From Takakia lepidozioides (Eukaryota; Streptophyta; Takakiopsida; Takakiales; Takakiaceae): DNA of 60,000 nucleotides. Under the pieces are notes generated by a model. The model saw only the letters and a list, made by a program, of their open reading frames with translations, searched no databases and was not told the DNA's origin. Shown here piece after piece: positions 13,101 to 24,088 of the stretch (position 1 is the first letter of the stretch; each line of letters begins with the position of its first letter). The stretch is from positions 40,655,053 through 40,715,052 of the forward strand of contig CM060732.1 in NCBI GenBank assembly GCA_030704615.1. The letters run 5' to 3'. Position numbers and translations under genes: made by a program.

Positions 13101-13821
13101 GAGCAAAGGAGAGTGAGGCAGGAGTTGATAGTGAGCTCTTCCACTTTCTTGGTGCTTGAATTGTACCTCGAGAGAAGAACGACACAAGCGCCGCAGCCAC
13201 CTGCAGGTGCGAACCCATTAAGGATACTTGAAATCACATATCACATAATTTTCAGAAACTACACTCCGATTATATCAAGCATAGGAAGAGAGACAGGTTT
13301 TGAATTGATGATATCAGCTCAGGGATTGAACGAAGTACAGTTCACCCAGAGTCCCCAATTGGCGTGTACCACACAGAATCGAGTGCTTTTTGGAGAAAAG
13401 GCTGTGCTATACAAAAGTTCGCCGATGTGGATCAGTGATTTCAACCTACAGCTTCAAATCCGCAAATTTAGCAAGAGGAACATGCAGGAAATCGTAGAAT
13501 TGGTTCATTTCAGACTCTGACTTCAGAGCTACTCATCGTTCACAGAGACACGCACTTCCTCAAGACGCTCAAGTAACAATTTACTAGGGACAGTGTGATT
13601 TGACCTCGAACAGTTAACAACAGCATGAAAACATTAACAGGGAGCAAAGATGCATCTTCACCTTCCCCACATCCGCGCTTGGTGCCGCGGAGGGGTGTGT
13701 GCGTGCGAATATAGTAGAGAAGCGTGGTGGCAGGGTCCACGTTGTCCAGCTCCACACGCTTTCCATTCAACGCGAACACCAGGGGCCTGCTCCCCGGCTC
13801 AGCAACGCTGAGCTTCCCCAT
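4165..13821 (-). CDS. AO1: plant-type molybdenum-dependent aldehyde oxidase, 13 exons, 1517 aa
   Basis: Exons (complement): 13662-13821, 12332-13200, 10949-12058, 10409-10505, 9976-10235, 9078-9293, 8454-8672, 6701-7456, 5957-6202, 5606-5692, 5298-5396, 4582-4771, 4165-4409; 4554 nt, no internal stop, all GT-AG. Order of domains: plant-type 2Fe-2S (C51, C56, C59, C81), helical 2Fe-2S (C121, C124, C198, C200), FAD domain (exon 3 onward), then Moco domain with GGAFGGK (about 965-971), [10 protein letters not shown], and GEPPLLLA whose Glu (about 1440) is the expected base. The family is cytosolic, needs sulfurated Moco, and oxidises aldehydes such as abscisic or indole acetaldehyde to acids; the substrate here cannot be read. 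AO rather than xanthine dehydrogenase by its MRAPG and GSTTSEGSC motifs. Four 21-aa repeats lie at about residues 498-581. The start Met is chosen by match to AO2; upstream frame is open. Confidence 0.92.
7645..7742 (+). mobile_element. LINE-A internal fragment in AO1 intron 7
   Basis: Plus-strand match to the LINE-A ORF C-terminal region (LLGPSYWAN, then [12 protein letters not shown]). It ends before the family 3' terminus. It is absent at the matching place in AO2 intron 7, so it was gained after the duplication or lost from AO2. Confidence 0.7.
7811..8280 (-). mobile_element. LINE-B remnant in AO1 intron 7, shared with AO2
   Basis: Antisense LINE-B 3' end: tail (GAAATCG.., TTTATAA.., CTTATGGGAC) followed by decayed C-terminal coding sequence. 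The same element, continuing into the same flanking intron sequence (GGACCTGAGAGAAGAAAGAGGG region), occurs at about 31589-32150 in AO2 intron 7. It therefore predates the AO1/AO2 duplication. Confidence 0.75.
9405..9990. repeat. About 290-bp tandem duplication in AO1 intron 5, covering the end of exon 5
   Basis: Two adjacent diverged copies: CTCTCCAAACAAATCT occurs at 9429 and again at about 9722, each followed by the same block (CATGAGATACTAGC.., CTTTCTTACAGTGAT.., CAGCTCTAGCACCCC..). The right copy includes the true 3' end and donor of exon 5. The left copy (about 9660-9700) keeps a relic of that exon end ([11 protein letters not shown] on the minus strand) but has lost the GTGGTACTT donor. 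AO2 has only one copy (about 33470-33720), and its intron 5 is 366 bp against 682 bp here. Confidence 0.85.
11345..11596 (-). repeat. Coding minisatellite: 4 x 63 bp (21 aa) in AO1 exon 3
   Basis: Four near-identical 21-residue units of the form [16 protein letters not shown], exactly 63 bp each and in frame, at protein residues 498-581. They lie in the FAD domain in a linker after the SIWIPL segment and before the [11 protein letters not shown] segment. AO2 has one unit in the same place (37506-37568). The exon 3 length difference (1110 against 921 nt) is exactly three units. Confidence 0.95.
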
Positions 13822-14004
13822 CTCTCTTTCAGCTCGGTTCCCCCTCCACACTTTGCAGTGTTTGATCTCTGATGAGGTGCAGAGCACACTCTTACACACC
13901 ACCCACTACAGTCAGAGTGGGTTTGAGATGGTGGCATTAATCTATCTCAGATCACACGATGATAATCTACACATATTACCGAAAATACCGAAAATACCGA
14001 AAGT

Positions 14005-14017
14005 GTATTATATAGCC
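14005..14017 (-). promoter_or_regulatory. Candidate TATA box for AO1
   Basis: The minus strand reads GGCTATATAATAC, about 185 bp upstream of the AO1 start codon, which would put a start site near 13975 and a 5' UTR of about 150 nt. Position and orientation fit; no transcript evidence is available. Confidence 0.35.
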
Positions 14018-15165
14018 AGGAATCAAGTTCATGATCACATGGCGTTGACTTGGATTCCAACAGCAGCAGTGTCCTTTCAACGGGAAGGCTTCAATCTTAG
14101 CAATCAAGCTGAATGCAAGCGTGCGAACGGTTGCCCGGTACCGGGGTGGGCGGAGGTCGATATGCCCTGCTACTAACTTAGATACCTGCGTGCAACGCAT
14201 AGATACAGACAGGTACAGAGATCTCTTCAGTCAGTGTAACTTCGATCCAGTCCATCCATTGGAGACGAGCGCTTGCACATGCTGACGGCAACGTGGGTGC
14301 TGTTTTCAACACATTTGTTCGTCAATCAAATCCCTGTCCAACCTGACACATCTCTTACAGTAGTCATGGAGGAGGCAGGAGGGAGGAGGGAGAGAACCCA
14401 GTTGAGCTGAATGGGAGGCCGCCATGAGGATCAATCACTTTGATGTCCGGGTATAATGTCAGATATTCTGTGTTGACAATTTCTCAACGACAACTGGGAC
14501 CACCAAAAGCAGACCGGAGAAGGGGGAAGAGACAGAGACAGACGCCCTTCCGACCGGGTGTTGGAAGGAATCGGCTATTATTGGGTAAACCTTTCATATT
14601 TCCCACGACATGAGGTAAAGAAAGGTGTACACTATGTACCCCAACTAAGGGCTTGGGTTACATATTGAGTTGAATCTTTTATAAAATCGGTGGAGAGTGG
14701 CTCTCGCATAGGAATGCAGGAAATTGCATTGGAGATATAATCTTGAGCAGAAAAATCTGTCACATATAGATACTCCGACAAAATGAAAATATATGTCGAC
14801 ATATAACTTGTTGCTCCTCATAAAAGTCCCTTGTATAACAAACTTGTACACCCTCCACCCCCCAAACCAATCTCACCAAGGGACATAAAGGGGAAAAAAA
14901 AGAGAGAAAAAAAGAGGAACTAATATAATGAAATGTAAGTATGTCAATGTAAGGACTAGAGAAAGTTATAGGCTGTTTTAGCCATGTATCATAACAATGA
15001 TGTACGCTAGCGCTAGTATGCTCAATCCTTGTACTATCAAAACTAGTCCCTTCTCCTTCCATACTTCCACATTATGGGCGTCTGCCCCTAGTCCCTACCG
15101 CCAACACCCCTTGCCGGGGTTGGTATCGCGCGAGCAGAATCAAAACCAACGGAGGTTGGGTAGCT

Positions 15166-15181
15166 TGTGAGCATGCTCACA
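15166..15181. repeat. 16-bp perfect palindrome TGTGAGCATGCTCACA
   Basis: A perfect palindrome. Its 14-bp core GTGAGCATGCTCAC recurs at 22903-22916 on the other side of the Ty3/exon-fragment block, followed in both cases by A(T/C)TGA. Confidence 0.8.
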
Positions 15182-16204
15182 TTGAGCACAATCGAATATT
15201 AAGGATATTCTCTAGATGCCTTTCGAATATTCTCCACTAAAATTGAGATTCTAAAAACTTTGCGAAACTTTTTTGTAATATCATCACTTAAGAAACAAGT
15301 AACACCTATACACGATAAACATGTTACCCTATAGGCGTGGGGTTTCCTCACATTATGCGAACCGGATACCCCAAAAAACCCCAAAAAAACAAAAATCGTG
15401 GTTTTCAGTCTGGGTATCGGCAGTTTAAGCCCTAGAAAAGTTATTTTCGCACTGAGAAATAAATCTGAAGGTACTCATATGCACCGTGCCTGTTAACATG
15501 TAATTCCTATGATCGCACTTTGAAAACATTTAACCCCTATGACCGCGGGTTGTGCTCACAGGATACCAACCCCCAAATCAACTCGAGCACAATCCACGAT
15601 TATAGAAATAATATGTCTGCAAACGGAAATATAAGTCATAGGTAGACATAGGGTACGACTATGTTAGTAGGGTCAGTTGCATGGTCTATGAGTATATTTT
15701 AGCTAAAACCCTATGGACATACAGGCAAACATAAATATTAATAGTGAAATATTACTTTTAATATTATAATATATAAACAACATTATTTAGCTAGCAATAT
15801 GTGAGGAATACTTAGATATATCGAGTTTGGACAGTTTCATTGGTGAAACAAACCCACAAACCGTGACTTCCAACTCCACCAAGAGGGCTCTTGTGAGTTG
15901 GGTTCAAATCTGCCAAAAAAAAACATGGGGGATTGGGTGTGCTGGATCCCAATGTGCAAATAACTGATCTTTTGGCAAAATGGGTACCAAGAATTTGAAC
16001 CCACTTCTCCAGCCCTTGGAGTAAGAGCCGGGTTCCATGGGCACTCCCAAACTCCCCCCCAAGCAAGCACCCGAGGAAGGAATCGCCTCTTAATGAGATG
16101 AGGTGGTTCCATGGAGACATTTCCATTCACCCCTCTAGAAATCTTGGCACCAATTTTATGTGGGCCCATGACATACTAAGTAATAATTAATATAAATTTT
16201 GGAT

Positions 16205-16390
16205 CAAGTGGGCAGATATTTGGAAGAAACAAAGAATTTCTGGTTTTCTGTGGCGTGTCGCCAATAGAATTTTGCCAGTGGGATCCTTCATCTCAGATCT
16301 TCCTACCACTTGTGTCACCTATTGTGACAACCGGGTGGAAGATATAGAACACTGTCTTGTTCACTGTTCCTTCGCAACTCTCATCTAGTC
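16205..16390 (+). pseudogene. LINE reverse-transcriptase C-terminal zinc-finger relic (L1-like)
   Basis: An open stretch reading IKWADIWKKQRISGFLWRVANR and on to CVTYC..VEDIEHCLVHC before a stop matches the zf-RVT domain found at the end of plant L1-type ORF2 (WK..FLWR..NR, C..C, E..EH....HC). Nothing upstream or downstream continues the ORF. It differs from LINE-A and LINE-B, so it is a third LINE lineage. Confidence 0.65.
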
Positions 16391-16799
16391 TCGTGTTACT
16401 TCGTTTTATGCTCACTGGAATGATAAGCTTTCATATTCTACACCTGCACTTCTTCTTAATTCCATGTATGGCTCTTTGTTTTGTTCCTGTCACGTGTGGG
16501 ACGCTCTCATGAGGTGCTTTTCTTTGGAACATATGGAAGATGCGTTGTGCTGTTGTTTTTAGGGGTGCATTTCCATGCTGGCAGAAGGTTCTTGTTGCGG
16601 CTCATTCAGACATAATGTCTGAGACCAAAAAAACTTGGATGATGTTTGTGGCAGCTCTCTCCAGGGGCGACAACCCGTGAAGGATCCAGCTCCTTACAAG
16701 ATTTGACAAATCCTGGGGTTTTAATGACTTCATCTACAAGAGGCTCTCAGTAAGATCGAGTTGCTTGGAACGAGACCCTCTGTCACGGACATTGCCCAG

Positions 16800-19700
16800 A
16801 TGAACTTACCAGGAGTAAATACCAGAAATTATCAAATTATCATGTTATCAAAAGTTACCATGATTTACTATGATTTACCATTAGTTACCAAGTTTCCGGG
16901 AATTTACCAGATTACCAAAAATAACTTGGAAAACTGCTCAGGAAGCTTTATTTCGAGGAAACTTCTCCATCAAGATACCTCATTTGTTTAAGAAAGCTTC
17001 TCCATCAAGAATCCTCCTTTGGGGAAGCCTCTTAGGGAACCTCCTAGTAGCCAGTATATATAGGAGGCGAGACTGGACACTCTTCAGTCTCGCCAACACC
17101 AGTTCAAGCTACTCTTGTTTCCAGTGTCCAATACTCTAGCCCAGTTTCCAGTATCCAGTATCTAGTACTCCAGTCTAGTTTCCAGCATTTCAGTATTCAA
17201 GTCGTGTTCCAATATCTTGTACTCTTGTTCATTGTTATAAAGATCATATTGATTCTTATTTACTCATCGTGCCCACGCCGACCTTGACTTCTTATCTAGT
17301 CTTGTACCTCTAGTCTGATCTTTTGTTTGTGTTCAGTCATGTTCTCGTCCTTAACAGTTTGACGAGACTAAAATTTGTTCCTTAGTTAGTTAAGGTGGAA
17401 GACACATTTGCGGAAATGGTCGTCACATTGTAGAGTCTTCAGCTCCAAATGCAAGAACTTCGTATCTTTACTGCCCAACTACAAGTTGATCAGTCTCAAG
17501 ATGTTGGCAACGCTCTCAACAAATTGCAACAACAAATTTCAGAGTTGAAGGAGTCGAACAATGGATCTTCAACCTTACGAGTCTCTACTACAACAAATCC
17601 TTCAACATATTACAAGAAAACCAAAGGTTAGCATGCCCGAAAAATTTGATGGGATGAGATCAAGATTTCGCGGTTTTGTTCAACAAGTACGATTGTTCTT
17701 ACGGCTACATCCACAACGCTACCCTGATGAAGGTATTCAAGTGGGATTTGTGGGCACCCTTCTATCAAGCACTGCCCTATCTTGGTTTCACCGCTATTAG
17801 AGAAAAATTTCCATTTACTATACAATTTTGAAGCGTTCATATCCGAGTTCACTGCAACGTTTGGAGATAATGATAGAGAGAGAGTTGCAGAGACAAAGAT
17901 GCGAAATCTTCGACAATGAGCACGTCCAACTTCCGTTTATGCTGCCGAATTTCGACGATTTGCGTGCGACCTCAATTGGAATGAGAAGAGTCTCATTAGT
18001 CAATTTCGATGTGGCCTAAAAAAAGATGTAAAAAATTTGTTGTTGATGATGCCAAACGTGAGTACACTGAGCGAATTCATTACTCAAGTCATTGCATGCG
18101 ATAATCGTTTGTTCGAAAGACGTCAAGAGAAACGATCTGGATGGTCGACGACGCACCATGCCGCTGCTACCACGGCACGAAACATAACGATCCATCAGAC
18201 ATCCGGTAATGATCTTATGCAGATTGATGTTGTCTGATTCAAGCCATTGACGCCACAAGAAAAATAAAGACGGCGCTCAAATGGATTATGTCTTTATTGC
18301 GGAGAAGATGATCACATAGCATTAAACTGCCCCAACAAGAAAAGATTCAAAGCTCGAGGCACAACTCAAGTGTTCGATACGATGAGGTCGGAAAACGAAG
18401 ATGTCCAGTCACAGTAGGGACCATGCGGCTAGACACCCAAATTCCTTACCAAAAAAATGTCTTTTTCTACCTCCAGACCTTGTACCTTGTTTCATAGTTC
18501 CAGTAAAGATCAAGATACAAAATCGAGATATCTCTGTAGAAGCATTTTTGGACTCGAGCGCTTCAGCGTGTTTTATTGACAAAGACTTTGCGAAGCAACA
18601 CAATTTAACACTCGTAAGAAAGAAATTCTCGGCCCCTGTTGAAGTCATCGATGGACGACTCTTAGCATGAGGAAATATTGACCATGAAACTCGACCCCTT
18701 GAAGTGAAGCTTAAAAATCAAACATCACATATTGTTTTCAATGTCATCCAGTCTCCTACGAATCATGTGATCCTTGGACTTCCCTGGTTTGTACTTCATA
18801 ATCCTGACATCGACTGGTGATCACGAAAAATTTCGGCAAGACAAAAATGCAAAAGTACCAAAAGTATTTAATCCCTGTTTCTTGGAGCTAGAGCCTTCAT
18901 GAGAGCTACAAAGAAAGACGCGACATTTGCACTTTATGCGACTCCGATCAAAACCACAACAGACCAAGGTACTTTGACATTACTCACTCAATATCAAGAT
19001 TTCAATGATGTCTTCAAGAAGAAAAATGCAGACATGTTGCCAGAACATCGACCTTATTATTGTGCAATTGAGTTGCAAAAATGAGCTCAACCACCATTCG
19101 CCCCGATCTACAATTTATCTCAGACGGAGCTGGCTGCTTTACGCGAATACATTGATGAAAATTTGTCAAATAATTTCATTCGACATTCGAAATCACCCGC
19201 GGGAGCACCTATCTTATTTGTAAAGAAGAAGGACGGATCGTTACGCATGTGTGTGGACTATTGTGGGCTCAACAAAGTCACTATAAAAAATCGTTACCCA
19301 CTACCGCTGATTTCCGGATTGCTCGAACAACTTGGACGAACAATTTTTTTCACAAACGACTTCAGGAGAGCTTACAACCTTATACGAATAAAAGAATGAA
19401 ACGAATGGAAGACTGCTTTTCGTACAAGATACGGACATTTCGAATACAGTGTTATGCCTTTTGGTCTTACAAATGCTCCAGCAATTTTTTAACACATGAT
19501 GAATGACATTTTTCGAGAATTTTAAGATGACTTTGTAGTCATCTATTTAGACGACATTTTGATATTTTCACAGAATGAAGAAAAACATGGTCGCCATGTA
19601 AGCCTTGTCCTTGATAAATTGAGGGAAAAAATGACTATATGCCAAGTTGGAAAAATATCTTTTCCACCAATCTGAAGTCGAATTTTTGGGCTACATTATT

Positions 19701-20790
19701 TCCGACAAATGAGTCTTTATGGATCAGAAGAAAATACAAACCATCATCGAGTGGATTAAATCAACTTCGGTCGTGTTTTCTAGGATTTGCAAATTTCTAT
19801 AGAATCTTCATCAAGGACTACTCCAAAATTGCTGCACCATTAACACAACTCACATTGAAGGACAAATTTGTATAGGACGAGAAGGCTAACCAAACATTTG
19901 AAAGGCTGAAGCAGACATTTACAACGGCTCCAATACTGGTACATGCAGCCCATATAAACCATTCTTTTTTGAAGCAGATGCATCGGACTTTGCACTTGGC
20001 GCGGTATTTTCTCAATACGGCACAGATGGCCGACTTCACCCCTATTGGTTTTCGTTCTCGCAAATTTTCCGCAGCGGAGATCAATTATGAAATCCATGAC
20101 AAAGAATTTTTAGCGATTATCGATGTTTTTGAGGAGTGACGTCATTTATTGGAGGGAACTAAACATCAGGTCACAGTCTATACTGATCACAAAAACCTCA
20201 AATATTTTATGAGTGCTCGTGTTTTGAATCGACGTCAAGCAAGATGGAGTATGTCACTAGCAAGGTTTGATTTTGTTATTACCTACTGTCCCGGACATCT
20301 TCAAGGAAAACCAGATGTTCTTTCTCGACGATCGTATCTTGCGCCAAAAGAAGGGGATGCAGCTTTTGACCAACAGAAATCCATCATCTTGAAACCAGCA
20401 AATCTCCAAGTGAATATGCTATCCATGTCCACCTATGACGATGTAGAGATCATAAAAGAGATTCAGAAAGCACTGAAGAGTGACCAATTTGCTACGACAC
20501 TATGAAGTCAACTAAATCGACCTCGAAACAACCTACATATTACAAACGACTTCGAATTAAAAAATGGCTTATTTTATTTCAATGGACTTCTCTATGTATC
20601 TCCAGGACCTACACGACTTCGAATTCTTCAAACATGTCATGATCTTCCGGCTGAAGGACATTTCGGCTTCATCAAAACAATGAAATTGATATCCAGGGAC
20701 TATTGATGGCTGCAGATGTGGAAACTTGTGAATTTTTTTATAAAATCTTGCGACACATGTGCTTAGAGCAAAGGGATCTGCCTCTATGTG
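16800..20790 (+). mobile_element. Decayed Ty3/gypsy LTR retrotransposon
   Basis: An LTR-like 5' segment (about 16800-17345, TTACCA-rich, TATA-like TATATATAGG at about 17055) precedes gag-like sequence (17449-18240), a zinc knuckle C..C....H....C at about 18292-18346, protease with DSSA in place of DSGA (about 18550), RT with YLDD at 19544-19555, RNase H ([11 protein letters not shown], about 20170), and an integrase N-terminal HHCC region (about 20620-20765). Many stops and frameshifts interrupt it, and no matching 3' LTR was found. Motifs such as NHVILGLPW and FLDS.ASACFI resemble fungal/Tcn1-like chromoviruses known from mosses; the clade is an inference. Confidence 0.85.
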
Positions 20791-21259
20791 ATTCATAAGT
20801 GATGAGAGAGGTTTGGAATTATGAGGTTCATTCATGGACCTTTCCATAAATAGATCGTTTAATCCCACAAGAACAAATGTCCCATCCCTACTTATCACAC
20901 ACCAGTTCATATGTTGAATTGTTTTCAAGACAACATGTGTTGGGGAGAGATGATGACCACTTCCAAGAAAATTATCTTGTTGTCTTGCTTCTCTCTGTGA
21001 CAGATCAGACATTCATCTTTTGGCCTCAATTGTCCCACCTGACTGGGTAAGGAAAAATATTCCTTTCAAAGATTTTCCTTATCTTTGTTTTCTGTTTTTG
21101 GATACTTATCTGTTACCACACTGGCAATAACATGTCAAAATCACTCCAAACCTGACATACATCCAGTTGAAGACCTAACTTACAACATGTAAAATTAGGG
21201 ACTACTCTAACAAGAGGATGAAACAGGCTGAAATGCATTGAAAAATAAGGTGCCCTTAC
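20791..21259. other. Unassigned spacer after the Ty3 remnant
   Basis: This may include decayed integrase sequence continuing from the Ty3 element, but no motif past the HHCC region could be recognised. No gene seen. Confidence 0.4.
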
Positions 21260-21450
21260 CACATTGTTTTTGACCTTGTGGCATGAAAGCAACTAGCTTT
21301 TCTTTCACCCATGGAGGATTCGTTTTCACAGGATACGCGGGCTCTCGTCGTCACAGGTGTAGCTTGGCTTGGGCCTTGAATGAGAGATGCTGCTTCAAAG
21401 GCTGTTTTACCACTCACACTGTTCCCATTCACAGCAAACAACTCATCACC
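21260..21450 (-). pseudogene. Isolated PDZ-encoding exon, CtpA-like
   Basis: After a good acceptor (TTGCTACAG) the minus strand reads GDELFAVNGNSVSGKTAFEAA and SLIQGPSQ. This matches the PDZ domain of plant carboxyl-terminal processing peptidases (GDELLAVNG.., then LLQGP). The right boundary (donor GTGGTAAGG at 21259) is uncertain, and residues past LIQGPSQ do not resemble the family. No flanking CtpA exons were found, so this is a captured or orphan exon. Confidence 0.55.
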
Positions 21451-22130
21451 CTGTAGCAACAACGAGATGATATCAGTTATTAAAACACTAAATAACCCAT
21501 TTTTCCAGCTAAATTGCAGCCAGTTGCCAAATAGGTTCCACAGAGTTTCAAGCATGATGTGATAGGATCATCAGATTCAAATTTCCAGCACATAATCAAG
21601 TGGTGACTTGATTCTCAAACTTCCATGGTCTGATGGTCCTAGGCACCAGAGAGGAGCCAAGTAGACATTCCAATTCCATGGCTCTGGAATATTTGATTTG
21701 AAACACCTAGTGAAAGAATCCTGTGCCAAAACATCGTCCTTTCAAACCGGAAAAGCAACCAGGTATTCATCATAGAATTTGCTCATACATATTTTCCAGA
21801 GAGGAAACTAGACTAGTAGAGTTATTTCTGCAACTAAATTAGATCCTCAAGCCTCGGCACAATGGATATCGAATTTCCTTGAGACAACTTAGAGAGGAGG
21901 GTTGATGCAAGATTTTCAAGTAAAAGCAATGCATCATACTAGCAACAAACTTGGCAAGATCTTTTAACCCTCGTGAGTGGAAGACCCACACATTGCTCTA
22001 ATGAAACTCTTGTAATGATTCCATACACCAAATCGGACAAAGAGAGGTAGCAGTTGAAATATTAAAATGAACCCAAAAGTGATGTTAGAATCCTGATTGC
22101 AAAGATATATAAAACAAGTGAGAAACTTAC

Positions 22131-22188
22131 ATCGATGATGGCGCTGGCAGCCTCGTTCAACACGGGTGAGATATCGAGAAGATCTCTT
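22131..22188 (-). pseudogene. Isolated GPAT9-like exon
   Basis: Between acceptor GAACAG and donor GTAAGT the minus strand reads RDLLDISPVLNEAASAIID. This closely matches the N-terminal region of plant GPAT9 (glycerol-3-phosphate acyltransferase; RDLLDISPTLTEAAGAIVD). The rest of GPAT9 (acyltransferase motifs) was not found nearby. It lies 680 bp upstream, on the same strand, of the PDZ exon, and the two would join in phase 0. Confidence 0.65.
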
Positions 22189-23582
22189 CTGTTCGTAATG
22201 AAGGCAAATTGACAGTAGTGCTCAAAAGTGGGGAGGACTGTAGGAGCGAAATAGCAGGTAGAAAGCAGAGAAGTGGAACAAATATTCTTTAATAACATCT
22301 TCAAATCCACAAGTTACCAAGACTCAAACTGATGTCCTCACACATTTGAGCATATAAGGGTAAATAATGAGGCAAGCTAACAAGGGAGGAAGCCATGCAT
22401 GCAGAGGGTGCACAAGGCCATTGACCTCCGGAATATAACCCTGAGCAACCAATATCCGTAAAGCTCTCACGCACCCCAAGATTCCCATTCAAATTGGGTG
22501 CCCATGGACATACGGCAAGAGGTAGAGGACCTCTTTGCCCCTTTCTTACAACATCATTCGCTCACACATCCCCAAAGCCTCCATTCCACACACCTGCCGC
22601 GCATATGATGCAAGTGCCCGGATTTGATATACATAGCTCGGAAATTGGCGCCGTAACGAAACGAACGACGAGAGAAAAAGAGCCTATTCTCGCCTCTGCT
22701 AAAACCAGTGACGACAAATGCTAAAACCAGTTCCAACTTTGTCGCCACTGGAACAAGACAGTTTGGCCAGAGAACCTCATTGTGCTCACGTGAACAGAAA
22801 TTTCGAACTAGTTTCGCAATTTTATCACATGAGCGCATTTTTGTTTTGCTATAATATTTTTAAAGTATTTTGGGAATCTATGGAATATTCTGGTTTCATC
22901 CCGTGAGCATGCTCACACTGATCTACCTTTGGCCTCATTCTCAGTGGTTGCCACCGAACCCAAATGCCCTATCGAAAGTCGTTGCAGAGGTCTGAACGTT
23001 GAACATCAGAAATGGATTGTGACTCGATCAGCACCTCGATTTTGTGTCATGATATGGAATCGGCGACTCGTTCTCTGTAAGAAACTTGCACTGCACTACT
23101 CCAACTGCCGTTGCCATCACCGACAGCAACAAGCTGCTATCTCCTCCTTCTCTAGAATCTGCCTTCCTGGCGGCCGCGCCACTCTTTCAATTGCGATTCC
23201 CAAACTGCACAACAGACCACACTGCACAAGTGCGTACAAACCCTCCTCGAAAAATCTACAGAGAAGAAAAACCAGACGTAGAGGAAGATGAAAAAGAAGA
23301 TTTTTTTTTCTCATTTGCGTGCCCGGCCCAAGTCCGAATCCCGCCGCCCACTTCAAAAGTTTTTCAAATCATAATTTAATGGCCTAAAACTATTTCCATA
23401 TTTTAATTGCTATTAAGTGTCCAATCTTTGGGCAGAGCCAAAATAATTTCTGATTTCAAAATGACTTAAGAGTATCGTCTTCCTGCAGATTTCCAACTCA
23501 TGTACTGAATCTCCATGAAGCTGTAGCTTAGTTCTTCTTTAATGAGATCCTTACGCGACATGGGTGTCCTCGGGAAATACTA
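22189..23582. other. Unassigned spacer with a palindrome core
   Basis: No recognised gene. A plus-strand open stretch at 23086-23379 is rich in Ser/Pro then Glu/Asp/Phe and matches nothing I know. GTGAGCATGCTCAC lies at 22903-22916. Confidence 0.4.
22903..22916. repeat. Second copy of palindrome GTGAGCATGCTCAC
   Basis: Identical 14-bp palindrome to that at 15167-15180. In reverse complement its surroundings (GTAG.., then GAATATT) also resemble those of the first copy. Confidence 0.75.
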
Positions 23583-23812
23583 ACGGATCAGGGCAAGGAG
23601 TTTTGTAACCAGCTCCTCACGGTGGTTTGCTTCAATTTTGGTGTCAAGCATTACCACAGCCCCATAACATCCCCAGACCAATGGTCTTATGAAGCGCTTC
23701 AACCAAACTCTTTGTCGAATGTTGGAGAAGAATGGCGCACTTACCAGGGAGTGGGATACCTTTCCTCCCCCTACTCTCTTTGCTTATCGCACCGACGAGG
23801 TGATTATGAAGA
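23583..23812 (+). mobile_element. Gypsy-type integrase core fragment, frameshifted
   Basis: TDQGKEFCNQLLT, then after a frame change QTNGLMKRFNQTL and WDTF. These are the Asp- and Glu-containing parts of a retroelement integrase catalytic core. The spacing is shortened and frames shift at least once. It does not continue the Ty3 element that ends near 20790, and may belong to another element. Confidence 0.65.
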
Positions 23813-24088
23813 GATCAACGAGCTCAATTGCTATGTACTAAGTTATTTTGAGCTAATGTGCACTGTGGTACTGCACAACTATAAATAGTTTCCAAAGTAT
23901 CTCTTGTCCACCCTTTAGCCCAGTTTCAGACATACATTGAGGAGTCCAGACTAACCTCATATGCTCGACTCAGTTGGGCTAGTCTTGTAAGCAGAAGACT
24001 AACTACCTCTCTTGTTCGTTTGAGTATTTTCTCCTCATTTTCTCCTCATTTTCTCCTGGCCCTAGGTTTGAATGTGACATACTTCATT

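Larger units (their letters stand above)
13822..16190. other. Spacer upstream of AO1
   Basis: No gene recognised. About the first 100 bases resemble the AO2 5' flank, which sets the upstream edge of the duplication. There are three ACCGAAAAT-like units at about 13978-14002, a hairpin at about 15100-15122 (CCAACACCCC / GGGGTTGG), AT-rich DNA at 15690-15800, and a stretch at 15840-16140 with tRNA-B-box-like GGGTTCAAATCT that could be a SINE relic but was not resolved. Confidence 0.4.

Noticed and set aside
15812-16169. Two overlapping minus-strand ORFs and GGTTCAAATCT resembling a tRNA B box
   Set aside because: No A box at the right distance and no cloverleaf, so neither a tRNA nor a defined SINE can be supported.
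20569-21012. 147-aa minus-strand ORF
   Set aside because: It lies opposite decayed Ty3 integrase sequence and matches no family I know.
23086-23379. 97-aa plus-strand ORF that could be a transit-peptide exon
   Set aside because: Composition is suggestive (Ser/Pro-rich then acidic), but there is no downstream domain or conserved match.
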